Shown here in pieces: positions 6,171 to 13,321 of a DNA stretch of 24,377 nucleotides. The notes beneath the pieces were generated by a model. The model was given only the letters and a program-made list of their open reading frames with translations. It had not been told where the DNA came from and made no database searches. The stretch's first letter is position 1. Every line of letters starts with the position of its first letter. Position numbers and translations under genes: made by a program. This DNA is from DATJJW01 sp035491935 (lineage in GTDB: Bacteria > Pseudomonadota > Alphaproteobacteria > ATCC43930 > CGMCC-115725), in contig DATJJW010000015.1 in assembly GCA_035491935.1 (NCBI GenBank), positions 1 to 24,377 of the forward strand, written 5' to 3'.

Positions 6171-7391
6171 CTAACCCAGCAGCCTTACGAGCACGGCATT
6201 CAGGCGTTGGCGCCCCGCCTCGGTTGCGGCCAGACGCTTGTCGTCCAGGGCCAGGAAGCCGCCTTCGATCAGCACGCCCAACGCCTTTGCATCGAACAGC
6301 GCCTCGACATCCTGCCCTGTCTCCTCGATGAAGCGACGGCGCGGGATGCCTTCGGCCAAGCGCAGCCCCATCATCAGCATCTCCGACAGGCGTTCCTCCG
6401 CCTCGACCACGATGCGTTCCTCCTCACCATGACCCGAGGATTCGACTGCCGCCAACCACGTCTCCGGCGCCCGCTTCTGGCGCAATGCGTACTTCGCCCC
6501 GCCCAGGGTCAGCCGGCCATGGGCGCCCGGCCCGGCGCCGACATAGTTGCCATAGCGCCAATAGGTCAGGTTGTGCCGGCTGGCCTCGCCCGGACGGGCG
6601 TGGTTCGAGATTTCATAGGCCGGCATGCCGGCTTCGGCCATGATGGCTTGCGTCAGCTCGTACAGGACGCCGGCCTCATCCTCATCCGGCAGCACGAAAT
6701 CGCCCCGCGCGTAAGCCGTGTGGAAGGCGGTCCCGGCCTCGATGGTGAGCTGATAGAGCGAGAGATGTCCTCCGGTCAGCCCCAAGGCCCGGCGCAACTC
6801 CGCTTCCCAGACAGCCGGCGTCTGTCCCGGCCGGGCATAGATCAGGTCGAAGCTGTGACGGTCGAAATAACGGGCCGCCAGCTCGATGGCGCCCAGCGCC
6901 TCGCCTGAATCATGGGTCCGGCCGAGGAATTTCAGATCCGCATCGTTCAGCGCCTGGATGCCCAGGGACACCCGGTTGACACCAGCCGCCCGAAAGCCGG
7001 CGAAGCGCGCCGCCTCGACGGAGGTGGGATTGGCCTCCAGGGTGATCTCCGGCGAGGCATCCATCGGCCAGAGTGCCGCTACCCGGTCAATGACCGCCCC
7101 GACGGTCGCCGGATCCATCAGCGACGGCGTACCGCCGCCGAAGAAGATCGAGGTGACCGCCTGCTTTCCATCCGACTGCCCCTCAATCGACTGCCCCCCG
7201 ATCGGCTGCCCCCCAATCAACTGCCCAGGGCCGGTCAGCCCCGCGAAATATTCCAGTTCCTGCAGCAGCGCCCGGCGCCAGCGCGCCTCGTCGAGGCGTT
7301 CGCGGACATGGGAATTGAAGTCGCAATAGGGGCATTTCGACTTGCAGAACGGCCAATGGATGTAGATCGCGAAACCAGGATCGGTACTCAT
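6171..7391 (-). CDS. hemW: HemW-type radical SAM protein (heme chaperone)
   Basis: This 406-residue radical SAM protein was formerly annotated as oxygen-independent coproporphyrinogen oxidase. The [4Fe-4S] motif is C16-x3-C20-x2-C23 within IHWPFCKSKCPYCDFNSH, followed by the SAM-binding GGGTPS near residues 85-90 and the C-terminal HemN-like domain. The sequence around the cluster and the position downstream of rdgB favour HemW, which binds heme and delivers it to target proteins, over true HemN. Residues about 57-74 are an unusual insertion of about four five-residue repeats (GQ-x-I-G/E) encoded by a 15-bp tandem repeat. The ATG at 7391 is the third of three ATGAGTA copies produced by a 17-bp repeat at the rdgB junction. 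It is the only one in frame with the protein. Confidence 0.92.
   Translation of the reverse strand: MSTDPGFAIYIHWPFCKSKCPYCDFNSHVRERLDEARWRRALLQELEYFAGLTGPGQLIGGQPIGGQSIEGQSDGKQAVTSIFFGGGTPSLMDPATVGAVIDRVAALWPMDASPEITLEANPTSVEAARFAGFRAAGVNRVSLGIQALNDADLKFLGRTHDSGEALGAIELAARYFDRHSFDLIYARPGQTPAVWEAELRRALGLTGGHLSLYQLTIEAGTAFHTAYARGDFVLPDEDEAGVLYELTQAIMAEAGMPAYEISNHARPGEASRHNLTYWRYGNYVGAGPGAHGRLTLGGAKYALRQKRAPETWLAAVESSGHGEEERIVVEAEERLSEMLMMGLRLAEGIPRRRFIEETGQDVEALFDAKALGVLIEGGFLALDDKRLAATEAGRQRLNAVLVRLLG
7174..7230. repeat. 15-bp tandem repeat inside hemW, about 3.8 copies
   Basis: Units are 7174-7188, 7189-7203, 7204-7218 and a partial 7219-7230. All contain CTGCCC on the plus strand, with a few substitutions between units. 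The repeat is in frame and encodes a flexible Gln/Gly/Ile-rich stretch between the N-terminal cluster motif and GGGTPS. Confidence 0.9.
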
Positions 7392-7429
7392 GACCCGATA
7401 ATACTCATGGCCCGATAATACTCATGACC
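7386..7429. repeat. 17-bp tandem repeat at the rdgB/hemW junction
   Basis: Units are 7386-7402 and 7403-7419 (one mismatch) plus a 10-nt partial at 7420-7429. On the minus strand each unit carries ATGAGTA. The result is rdgB TGA overlapping an ATG (7425), a six-codon ORF MSIIGP whose TGA overlaps the next ATG (7408), another six-codon ORF MSIIGS whose TGA overlaps the hemW ATG (7391). Confidence 0.92.
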
Positions 7430-8063
7430 GGCCGAAGCACGCCTCGACCAGTTGGGCGAAAGCTCGGGCACGATGGCTGATCGCGTGCTTCTGCGCCGGG
7501 TCGATCTCGGCGAAGGTCCGGTCATGGCCATCGGCCACGAAGATCGGGTCATAGCCGAAACCCTTGTCGCCCCGCCCCGGCGTCACGATCACCCCGTCGA
7601 TCCGGCCCTCGAAGCTCTCGACATGGCCGTCCGGCCAAGCGAGCGTCAGCGCGCAGATGAAGGCGGCGCGGCGGCCAGGGGCATCCTCGGCGGCGGCGCC
7701 CTTGGCCACCAATTCCCGTTCGATACGGTCGAAGGCGTGGGCGAAATTCTTGGTCTCGCCCGCCCAACGCGCGGAATAGATGCCGGGCGCGCCATCCAGC
7801 CCCGTGACCGCCAGCCCAGAATCGTCGGCAAGCGCCGGCAATCCCGTGCCCTTGGCCGAGGCCACCGCCTTCAGCTCCGCATTGGCGATGAAGGTGGCGC
7901 CGGTCTCCTCCGGCTCCGGCAGCCCATGATCGGCGGCGGAGCTGACCTCGATGCCGAAAGGCTCCAGCAAGGCCGCGATCTCGCGCAGCTTGCCGGCGTT
8001 GTGGCTGGCGAGAACCAGCTTGCCGCCCGCGAAGCGCCGCCGTGCCGCCTTCAGCCCGGTCAT
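7422..8063 (-). CDS. rdgB: RdgB/HAM1 non-canonical purine NTP pyrophosphatase
   Basis: This 213-residue cytosolic enzyme hydrolyses dITP, XTP and ITP to monophosphates and so keeps deaminated purines out of DNA and RNA. Family motifs are in order: LVLASHNAGKLREI near residue 16 (nucleotide-binding SxNxxK), ETGATFIANAELKA, ALADDSGLAVTGLDGAPGIYSARWAG (metal-binding acidic residues), GKGFGYDPIF, and HAISHRARAF near the C-terminus. Length is typical. It starts 6 nt after the rph stop and its TGA overlaps an ATG, so it is translationally embedded in the rph-rdgB-hemW operon. That gene order is common in alphaproteobacteria. Confidence 0.95.
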   Translation of the reverse strand: MTGLKAARRRFAGGKLVLASHNAGKLREIAALLEPFGIEVSSAADHGLPEPEETGATFIANAELKAVASAKGTGLPALADDSGLAVTGLDGAPGIYSARWAGETKNFAHAFDRIERELVAKGAAAEDAPGRRAAFICALTLAWPDGHVESFEGRIDGVIVTPGRGDKGFGYDPIFVADGHDRTFAEIDPAQKHAISHRARAFAQLVEACFGRS

Positions 8064-8069
8064 GGCCGC

Positions 8070-8822
8070 TTACCCCTGCCCGCCGATGGTGAACCGCTCG
8101 GCGTTCATGCCGACCGCCGCGCGCTGTGCCTTGACCAGTTCCGCCGTGCCCTTGCGCGCCAACCGCAGCAGTTCCAGGAACTGCTCCTCGCTGAACGGCG
8201 CGTGCTCGGCAGTCGCCTGCACCTCGATCATCTTGCCGGTGCCGGTGATGACGAAATTGGCGTCCGTATCGGCCGATGAGTCCTCGGCATAGTCGAGGTC
8301 GAGCACCGGCATGCCTTGATGCACGCCGCAGGAGATCGCGGCGACGAAATCGGTGATCGGCAGCGCGGGCAGGATGCCGGCATCGACCAGCTTGCGCATG
8401 GCCAGATGCAGCGCCACATAGCCGCCGGTAATCGAAGCGGTGCGCGTGCCGCCATCGGCCTGGATCACGTCGCAATCGATCTTGAACTGCCGTTCGCCCA
8501 GCGCCTTCAAATCGACGACGGCGCGTAAAGAGCGGCCGATCAGGCGCTGGATTTCCTGCGTGCGGCCGGATTGCTTGCCCTTGGCCGCCTCACGATCTGT
8601 ACGGGTATGGGTCGAACGCGGCAGCATGCCGTATTCCGCGGTGACCCAGCCCGAGCCAGTATTGCGCAGGAAGGGCGGCACTCGCTCGTCAAGGCTCGCG
8701 GTGCACAGTACATGGGTATCGCCGAATTTCACGAGGCAGGAACCCTCGGCATATTTCGCAAAGCCTGGCTCCAGGCTGACGGTGCGGAGCTGATCGGGGG
8801 CACGGCCGGACGGACGGGGCAT
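8070..8822 (-). CDS. rph: Ribonuclease PH
   Basis: This 250-residue phosphorolytic 3'-5' exoribonuclease trims tRNA 3' ends and rRNA using phosphate. Characteristic segments are MPRPSGRAPDQLR at the N-terminus, GDTHVLCTASLDERVPPFLR, GWVTAEYGMLPRSTHTR, GRTQEIQRLIGRSLRAVVDL (phosphate-binding arginine), DCDVIQADGGTRTASITG and the C-terminal DLDYAEDSSADTDANFV. It is the first gene of the leftward operon. The ATG at 8822 has only a weak AAGAG upstream. The next gene to the right is an efflux protein rather than hrcA, the usual divergent neighbour of rph in many alphaproteobacteria. Confidence 0.97.
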   Translation of the reverse strand: MPRPSGRAPDQLRTVSLEPGFAKYAEGSCLVKFGDTHVLCTASLDERVPPFLRNTGSGWVTAEYGMLPRSTHTRTDREAAKGKQSGRTQEIQRLIGRSLRAVVDLKALGERQFKIDCDVIQADGGTRTASITGGYVALHLAMRKLVDAGILPALPITDFVAAISCGVHQGMPVLDLDYAEDSSADTDANFVITGTGKMIEVQATAEHAPFSEEQFLELLRLARKGTAELVKAQRAAVGMNAERFTIGGQG

Positions 8823-8945
8823 GATGGCAATACTCTTGAAACCGAAATTGGCAGGAAACAGTGAATGACGGGGCGCACGCTACCCTCAACCGGGCATCAG
8901 CGTCCACCCGGCACGTGGGCGCACCTGCCTTTCCCGCTTGTGCCT

Positions 8946-9005
8946 CATCCGGACGGCCCGCATTCGGACGGCTACCATTCGGACCACAGTCATCTGGGCG
9001 CCGGC
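8946..9005. repeat. Degenerate 15-bp tandem repeat upstream of emrA
   Basis: Four consecutive 15-bp units begin CATCCGG, CATTCGG, CATTCGG and CATCTGG, at 8946, 8961, 8976 and 8991. The first two share CGGACGGC; later units decay. It may be a remnant of replication slippage or a set of binding sites on one helical face every 1.5 turns. Confidence 0.6.
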
Positions 9006-9048
9006 CGCGCATTTCGGCTTGTCGAGCGCCCCTCGCTCACGGCATTGA

Positions 9049-9057
9049 TGTGATAAT
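9049..9057 (+). promoter_or_regulatory. Possible extended -10 promoter of emrAB
   Basis: TG-T-GATAAT fits an extended -10 element (five of six bases of TATAAT). The corresponding -35 position (9029-9034) shows no TTGACA-like sequence. The predicted leader would be about 100 nt. Confidence 0.3.
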
Positions 9058-9165
9058 TCATTTCGATCCCACGCGTGGAAGGCGAATCCTGCGCTTTTTC
9101 TCCAGGCCCAGCCCCGCCCCGCCGGCAGCAAAGCGCGCCGATATCATTTGTTGTCCCGAGGTTCC

Positions 9166-10533
9166 ATGGACGAAGTAGACCGCGGCTCCCAGCATCCATC
9201 CGATGCGCAGCCTTCCGCGCAGCTCCACGCGCCCGACGACCCCGCGGCACATGCCCCTCTGCCGAACCGGCAGGCGACCGAGCCCAACGGCGCCCCCAGC
9301 GAGGCCGAAATCCAACGGCGCGCCGCCTCGCGCCGGCGCCGCGTCACCATGTTGGCGTTGATCCTGCTGATCGCCGCCGTCGCCGTGATCATCTGGCTGA
9401 TCATGAATCGTGGTCTGGAAAGCACGGACGACGCCTTCATCGACGGCGATGCGGTCTCGATCGCGCCGCAGGTCGGCGGCAAGGTGCGCGCCGTCCATTT
9501 CACCGACAACCAGGTCGTCGGGCGCGGCGACCTGTTGCTGGAGATCGACCCGCGCGAGTACGAGATCGCGGTCGCCACGGCCAAGGCCAAGCTGGAATCC
9601 GCCGACGCCCAGATCAAGACCGGCGAGGCGAACCTCGCCATCATCAAGACCACCGCCGGCGCCTCCGTCGACCAGGCACGCAGCGACCTGGCACGCCAGC
9701 AGCACCTGGTGCAGCAATCTCAGGACCAGGTGAACAGCGCACGGGCCACGGCCCAGCGCGCGGCGGCCGACGCCTCCCGCGCCGTCTCGCTCTATCGCGA
9801 TCGCGTCATGTCGAAGCAGGATCTGGACAAGGCACAGGCCGCCGCGCGCTCCAGCCAGGCCGACCTGCAGGCCGCCCAGCGCGCGGTAAGCGCGGCGCAG
9901 TCGGCCACGCAATCGGCCAAGGCCCAGCTCGACCAGGCGCTGACCGTGCCGCAGCAGATCGCGCTGCGTGAAGCGGCGCTGGCCCAGGCCCATGCCGCCG
10001 CAGATCAGGCCGCCGCCGAGCTGCGCCAGGCCCAGCTCAACCTGTCCTATACCCGTGTACTGGCACCGCAAAGCGGCCGGATCGCCGCCCGCTCGGTCAA
10101 TCCCGGCGACACGGTGCAGGCGAACCAGATGCTGGCGCGGCTGGTCATCGGCATGCCGTGGATCACCGCCAATTTCAAGGAAACCCAGATCACCCATATG
10201 GCGCCGGGCCAGCCGGCGCGCATCAAGGTCGATGCCTTCCCGGACATGACCCTGCACGGCTATGTCGACAGCATCCAGCCGGCCACCGGCACGCAGTTCA
10301 GCCTGCTGCCGGCGGAGAATGCCACGGGCAATTACGTCAAGGTCGTGCAGCGCGTGCCGGTCAAGATCGTGCTCGACAACCCGGCGACCCTGGAACAGTC
10401 GCTGCCGCTGGGCCTGTCGGTCGAGCCGGAGGTCGACACCACGGCGCCGGCCGCCGCCGTCCAGCCGCGCATCGAGCCGCCCGCGACGCTGGAAGGCGAC
10501 GGCAAGGTGCCCGACGGCGGCACGGCGCAATAG
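9166..10533 (+). CDS. emrA: EmrA-type HlyD-family membrane fusion protein of an efflux pump
   Basis: This is a 455-residue periplasmic adaptor. It has a Pro/Ala-rich cytoplasmic N-terminus of about 57 residues, one inner-membrane anchor at about 61-80 (after RRRR), and a split lipoyl domain whose first half is STDDAFIDGDAVSIAPQVGGKV (86-107). A long Ala/Gln-rich coiled-coil hairpin (about 125-285) follows, then the second lipoyl half LAPQSGRIAARSVNPGDTV and a beta-barrel. It would couple the inner-membrane transporter encoded next to an outer-membrane channel; no TolC-like gene is in the window. ATG 9166 is preferred over the in-frame start at 9148 because CGAGG lies 4 nt upstream. The gap to emrB is 18 nt. 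The substrate cannot be inferred. Confidence 0.86.
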   Translation: MDEVDRGSQHPSDAQPSAQLHAPDDPAAHAPLPNRQATEPNGAPSEAEIQRRAASRRRRVTMLALILLIAAVAVIIWLIMNRGLESTDDAFIDGDAVSIAPQVGGKVRAVHFTDNQVVGRGDLLLEIDPREYEIAVATAKAKLESADAQIKTGEANLAIIKTTAGASVDQARSDLARQQHLVQQSQDQVNSARATAQRAAADASRAVSLYRDRVMSKQDLDKAQAAARSSQADLQAAQRAVSAAQSATQSAKAQLDQALTVPQQIALREAALAQAHAAADQAAAELRQAQLNLSYTRVLAPQSGRIAARSVNPGDTVQANQMLARLVIGMPWITANFKETQITHMAPGQPARIKVDAFPDMTLHGYVDSIQPATGTQFSLLPAENATGNYVKVVQRVPVKIVLDNPATLEQSLPLGLSVEPEVDTTAPAAAVQPRIEPPATLEGDGKVPDGGTAQ

Positions 10534-10551
10534 GGGCCGCGGGAGAGGACG

Positions 10552-12126
10552 GTGGCGCAGGAAAGGAAGATCAATCCCTGGCTGATCGCGCCCGTGGTCG
10601 CGATGGCGGCGTTCATGGAGGTGCTGGACATCTCCATCGCCAATGTCGCGCTGCGCCACATCGCGGGCGACATGTCTGCCAGCCAGGATGAATCGACCTG
10701 GATCCTGACCTCCTACCTCGTCACCAACGCCATGGTGCTGCCGGCCTCGGGGTGGCTTTCGACCGTGCTCGGCCGCAAGAACTGCTTCCTCGCCTGCATC
10801 GCCGGCTTCTCGGTCAGCTCGCTTGCCTGCGGCCTGGCACCCAACCTCTATTTCCTGATCTTCTTCCGCGCGATCCAGGGTCTGACCGGCGGCGGGCTCC
10901 AGCCCAATGCGCAGGCGATATTGGCCGATGCCTTCCCGCCGGAGAAACGCGGCATGGCCTTTTCGCTCTACGGCATCGCCACGGTCTTCGCCCCCGCCAT
11001 CGGCCCGACCTTGGGCGGCTGGATCACGGACAATTTCTCCTGGCGCTGGGTCTTCCTCATCAACGTGCCGGTCGGCATCATGCTGTTCGGCCTGATCACG
11101 GCGCTGATCCAGGACCCGGTGGAGCTGGTGGCCGAGCGTGCACGCCGCCTCAAGGCCGGCATCAAGATCGACTATCTGGGCTTCTCGCTGCTGATCATCG
11201 GCCTCGGCTGCCTGCAGATCATGCTGGACAAGGGGCAGGAAGACGACTGGTTCGGTTCGCTCTTCATCACCGCACTGGCGATCGTCTCCGCCGTCGCGCT
11301 GATCTCCTTCATCCTTTGGGAGCTGGGCCAGGCCGACCCGATCGTCGATCTTCGCCTGTTCGCCGACCGCAACTTCGCCTTCGGCAACATGCTGATGCTG
11401 ATGCTGGGCTTCGTGCTGCTGGGCAGTACCGCGCTGCTGCCGATCCTGGTGCAGAGCCAGTTCGGCTACACCGCGACCAGCGCCGGCCTCGTGCTGTCGC
11501 CGGGCGGCTTCGCCATCATCCTCATGCTGCCGCTGGTCGGGCGCTTCGCCGGCAGGGTCGACCCGCGCCTGTTCATCGTCGCAGGCTTGATCATCACCTC
11601 GGCGACGCTGCTCTATATCGCGCGCATCTCGCCTTTCACTGATTACAGCACACTGATGTGGGCGCGCGTCGTCCAGGGCGCAGGCCTGGCGCTGCTGTTC
11701 ATCCCGATCAACTTGACAGCCTATGTCAACGTGCCGCGCACCAAGAGCAGCGCCGCCGCCTCGATCATCAACCTGTCGCGCAATCTGGGTGGCGCCATTG
11801 GCATCTCGGTGATCACGACGATGCTCGCCCGCCACCGCCAGATACATCAGAATTACCTGGTGCCTCATGCCGCACCGGGGCAGCCCGGCTACGACCATCT
11901 GATGACCACCCTGTCGGGGCATCACGCGCTGGCCGCCCAGGCGCCGGGCCTGGTCGATCCCCACGCCTTGAGCCAAGTCTATGCCCGGGTGCAGGACCAG
12001 GCGAGCATGCTGTCCTTCCTCGACGGCTTCCAGTTCATGGGCATCGCCTTCCTGGTGCTAGCGCCGATCGTCCTGCTGATGAAACGCCCGCCCATCGGCG
12101 CCGCCGGCCCCAGGGGCGCGCACTAG
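10552..12126 (+). CDS. emrB: EmrB-type DHA2 family MFS drug:H+ antiporter
   Basis: This is a 524-residue inner-membrane protein with about 14 predicted transmembrane helices, the DHA2 pattern. The TM1 motif is FMEVLDISIANVAL (E23, D26), the motif-A loop is GWLSTVLGRKN, and the motif-C antiporter segment is FAPAIGPTLGGWITDNFSWRWVF. It has a GTG start with GAGAGG upstream. It forms the pump with the preceding membrane fusion protein and would expel hydrophobic compounds using proton-motive force. The pair lies between rph and hrcA, which are often direct neighbours elsewhere. No dedicated MarR- or TetR-type regulator is encoded beside it. Confidence 0.88.
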   Translation: MAQERKINPWLIAPVVAMAAFMEVLDISIANVALRHIAGDMSASQDESTWILTSYLVTNAMVLPASGWLSTVLGRKNCFLACIAGFSVSSLACGLAPNLYFLIFFRAIQGLTGGGLQPNAQAILADAFPPEKRGMAFSLYGIATVFAPAIGPTLGGWITDNFSWRWVFLINVPVGIMLFGLITALIQDPVELVAERARRLKAGIKIDYLGFSLLIIGLGCLQIMLDKGQEDDWFGSLFITALAIVSAVALISFILWELGQADPIVDLRLFADRNFAFGNMLMLMLGFVLLGSTALLPILVQSQFGYTATSAGLVLSPGGFAIILMLPLVGRFAGRVDPRLFIVAGLIITSATLLYIARISPFTDYSTLMWARVVQGAGLALLFIPINLTAYVNVPRTKSSAAASIINLSRNLGGAIGISVITTMLARHRQIHQNYLVPHAAPGQPGYDHLMTTLSGHHALAAQAPGLVDPHALSQVYARVQDQASMLSFLDGFQFMGIAFLVLAPIVLLMKRPPIGAAGPRGAH

Positions 12127-12152
12127 TCGGGACGCATTCAACGGCTGTTTCA

Positions 12153-12181
12153 TTGACGCCTCGACGTGTGCTGCTTAAATT
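12153..12181 (+). promoter_or_regulatory. Sigma-70-type promoter of hrcA
   Basis: TTGACG (12153-12158), a 17-nt spacer and TAAATT (12176-12181) form the best housekeeping promoter in the window. Transcription would begin near 12188, only a few nucleotides before the hrcA ATG at 12192. Confidence 0.6.
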
Positions 12182-12191
12182 CTGCGCCGCC

Positions 12192-13259
12192 ATGGCCCCT
12201 ACCTGGACAACGCCCTCTTCGAGCTCGATCGCAGCGCTGAACAACCGCAGTCGCGAGATTTTTCGGCTGATCGTCGATTCATACGTCGAGACCGGCGAAC
12301 CGATCGGGTCGCGAACCTTGTCGCGGCGCCTGGGCATGCATCTGTCGCCGGCGACGATCCGCAACGTCATGGCCGATCTGGAGGAGGCCGGGCTGCTCTA
12401 TGCGCCGCATACCTCCGCCGGGCGCCTGCCGACCGATGCGGGGCTGCGCCTCTTCGTCGACGGGCTCCTGGAGATCGGCGGCATGAGCCAGGACGAGCAG
12501 CGCTCTCTGGAGACGCAATGCCAGGCCCAGGGCAAGTCGCTGTCGCGCATGCTGGAGGAATCGATCACCGCACTCTCCGGCCTGTCGCAATGCGCGGGAC
12601 TGGTGCTGGCGCCCAAGGTCGAACGCGCACTGAAGCATGTCGAATTCGTCTCGCTGGCGCCGGGCCGGGCCCTGGTCGTCATGGTGACCGAGGATGGACT
12701 GGTCGAAAACCGGGTGATCGAGGTGCCGATGGGCATCCCGGGTTCGGCCCTGATTTCGGCCGGCAATTTCCTTTCCGCCAGGATCGTCGGCCGCACGCTG
12801 GAGGATGCGCGCGGCGACATCCAGGCGGAGATGGACGCCAATCGCGCCGAGCTGGACCAGGCGGCCCAGCGCCTGGTCGCGATGGGGCTGGCGAGCTGGA
12901 GCGGCGAGGAAGCCGACCGCTCGTTGATCGTCCGCGGCCAGGCCAAGCTACTCGACGACGTGGTGGCGCTGGAGGATCTGGAACGGGTACGCCGGCTGTT
13001 CGAGATCCTGGAGACGCGAGAGACCATGATGCGCCTGGTCGAGGCGACGAGCCGGGGTGAAGGCGTGCAGATCTATATCGGCGCTGCAAACCCGCTTTTC
13101 GGCGTCACCGGTTGCTCCATGGTCGTTGCACCTTATCTGAATAGTCGGGAACAGATCATCGGCGCCATCGGCGTGATCGGTCCGACCCGCATCAACTACG
13201 CCCGAATCATCCCGATGGTGGACTATACCGCCAAGATGATCGGCCGTTTCATCGGCTGA
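12192..13259 (+). CDS. hrcA: Heat-inducible transcription repressor HrcA
   Basis: This 355-residue repressor binds CIRCE operators and is kept active by GroEL. A winged-helix domain spans about residues 18-85 (TGEPIGSRTLS, LSPATIRNVMADLEEAGLLYAPHTSAGRLPTD). A GAF-like dimerisation region follows, and the conserved C-terminus is GVTGCSMVVAPY...GAIGVIGPTRINYARIIPMVDYTA. It opens the chaperone cluster. The ATG at 12192 has no ribosome-binding site and lies 2-4 nt from the predicted transcription start, so the mRNA may be almost leaderless; in-frame GTG (12168) and TTG (12153) are alternatives lying inside the promoter-like sequence. I see no CIRCE element in this window, so its targets, such as groESL, are probably elsewhere. 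Confidence 0.95.
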   Translation: MAPTWTTPSSSSIAALNNRSREIFRLIVDSYVETGEPIGSRTLSRRLGMHLSPATIRNVMADLEEAGLLYAPHTSAGRLPTDAGLRLFVDGLLEIGGMSQDEQRSLETQCQAQGKSLSRMLEESITALSGLSQCAGLVLAPKVERALKHVEFVSLAPGRALVVMVTEDGLVENRVIEVPMGIPGSALISAGNFLSARIVGRTLEDARGDIQAEMDANRAELDQAAQRLVAMGLASWSGEEADRSLIVRGQAKLLDDVVALEDLERVRRLFEILETRETMMRLVEATSRGEGVQIYIGAANPLFGVTGCSMVVAPYLNSREQIIGAIGVIGPTRINYARIIPMVDYTAKMIGRFIG

Positions 13260-13285
13260 GCCGCCAACGCGGCTTAGTCATTTTT
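13259..13285 (+). terminator. Weak hairpin between hrcA and grpE
   Basis: AGCCGC (13259-13264) pairs with GCGGCT (13269-13274) around CAAC, followed after six nucleotides by TTTTT (13281-13285). The short stem and the gap before the T-run suggest partial attenuation at most. Confidence 0.35.
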
Positions 13286-13287
13286 CG

Positions 13288-13312
13288 AGACACCAGGACC
13301 AAGACACCAGGA
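13288..13312. repeat. Duplicated 11-bp motif with a 14-bp period in the grpE leader
   Basis: AGACACCAGGA occurs at 13288-13298 and 13302-13312. The second copy supplies the AGGA core of the grpE ribosome-binding site; the first provides a decoy copy 14 nt upstream. Confidence 0.8.
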
Positions 13313-13321
13313 AAGTTCAAG

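Larger units (their letters stand above)
8823..9165. other. 343-bp divergent intergenic region, rph / emrA
   Basis: I find no convincing gene. The middle (8946-9005) is a degenerate 15-bp tandem repeat. An extended -10-like TGTGATAAT lies at 9049-9057, facing emrA, without a recognisable -35. A perfect CTTGAAA at 8834-8840 resembles an RpoH -35, but no matching -10 follows. Confidence 0.55.

Noticed and set aside
8834..8840. CTTGAAA as an RpoH -35 upstream of emrA
   Set aside because: No CnTATnTn-like -10 lies 11-16 nt downstream, so a heat-shock promoter is not supported.
9058..11976. A 972-codon open frame on the minus strand opposite emrA and emrB
   Set aside because: Its product is rich in Arg, Gln, His, Asp and Gly without domains, typical of the antisense of GC-rich genes. 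Both plus-strand genes beneath it are clear family members.
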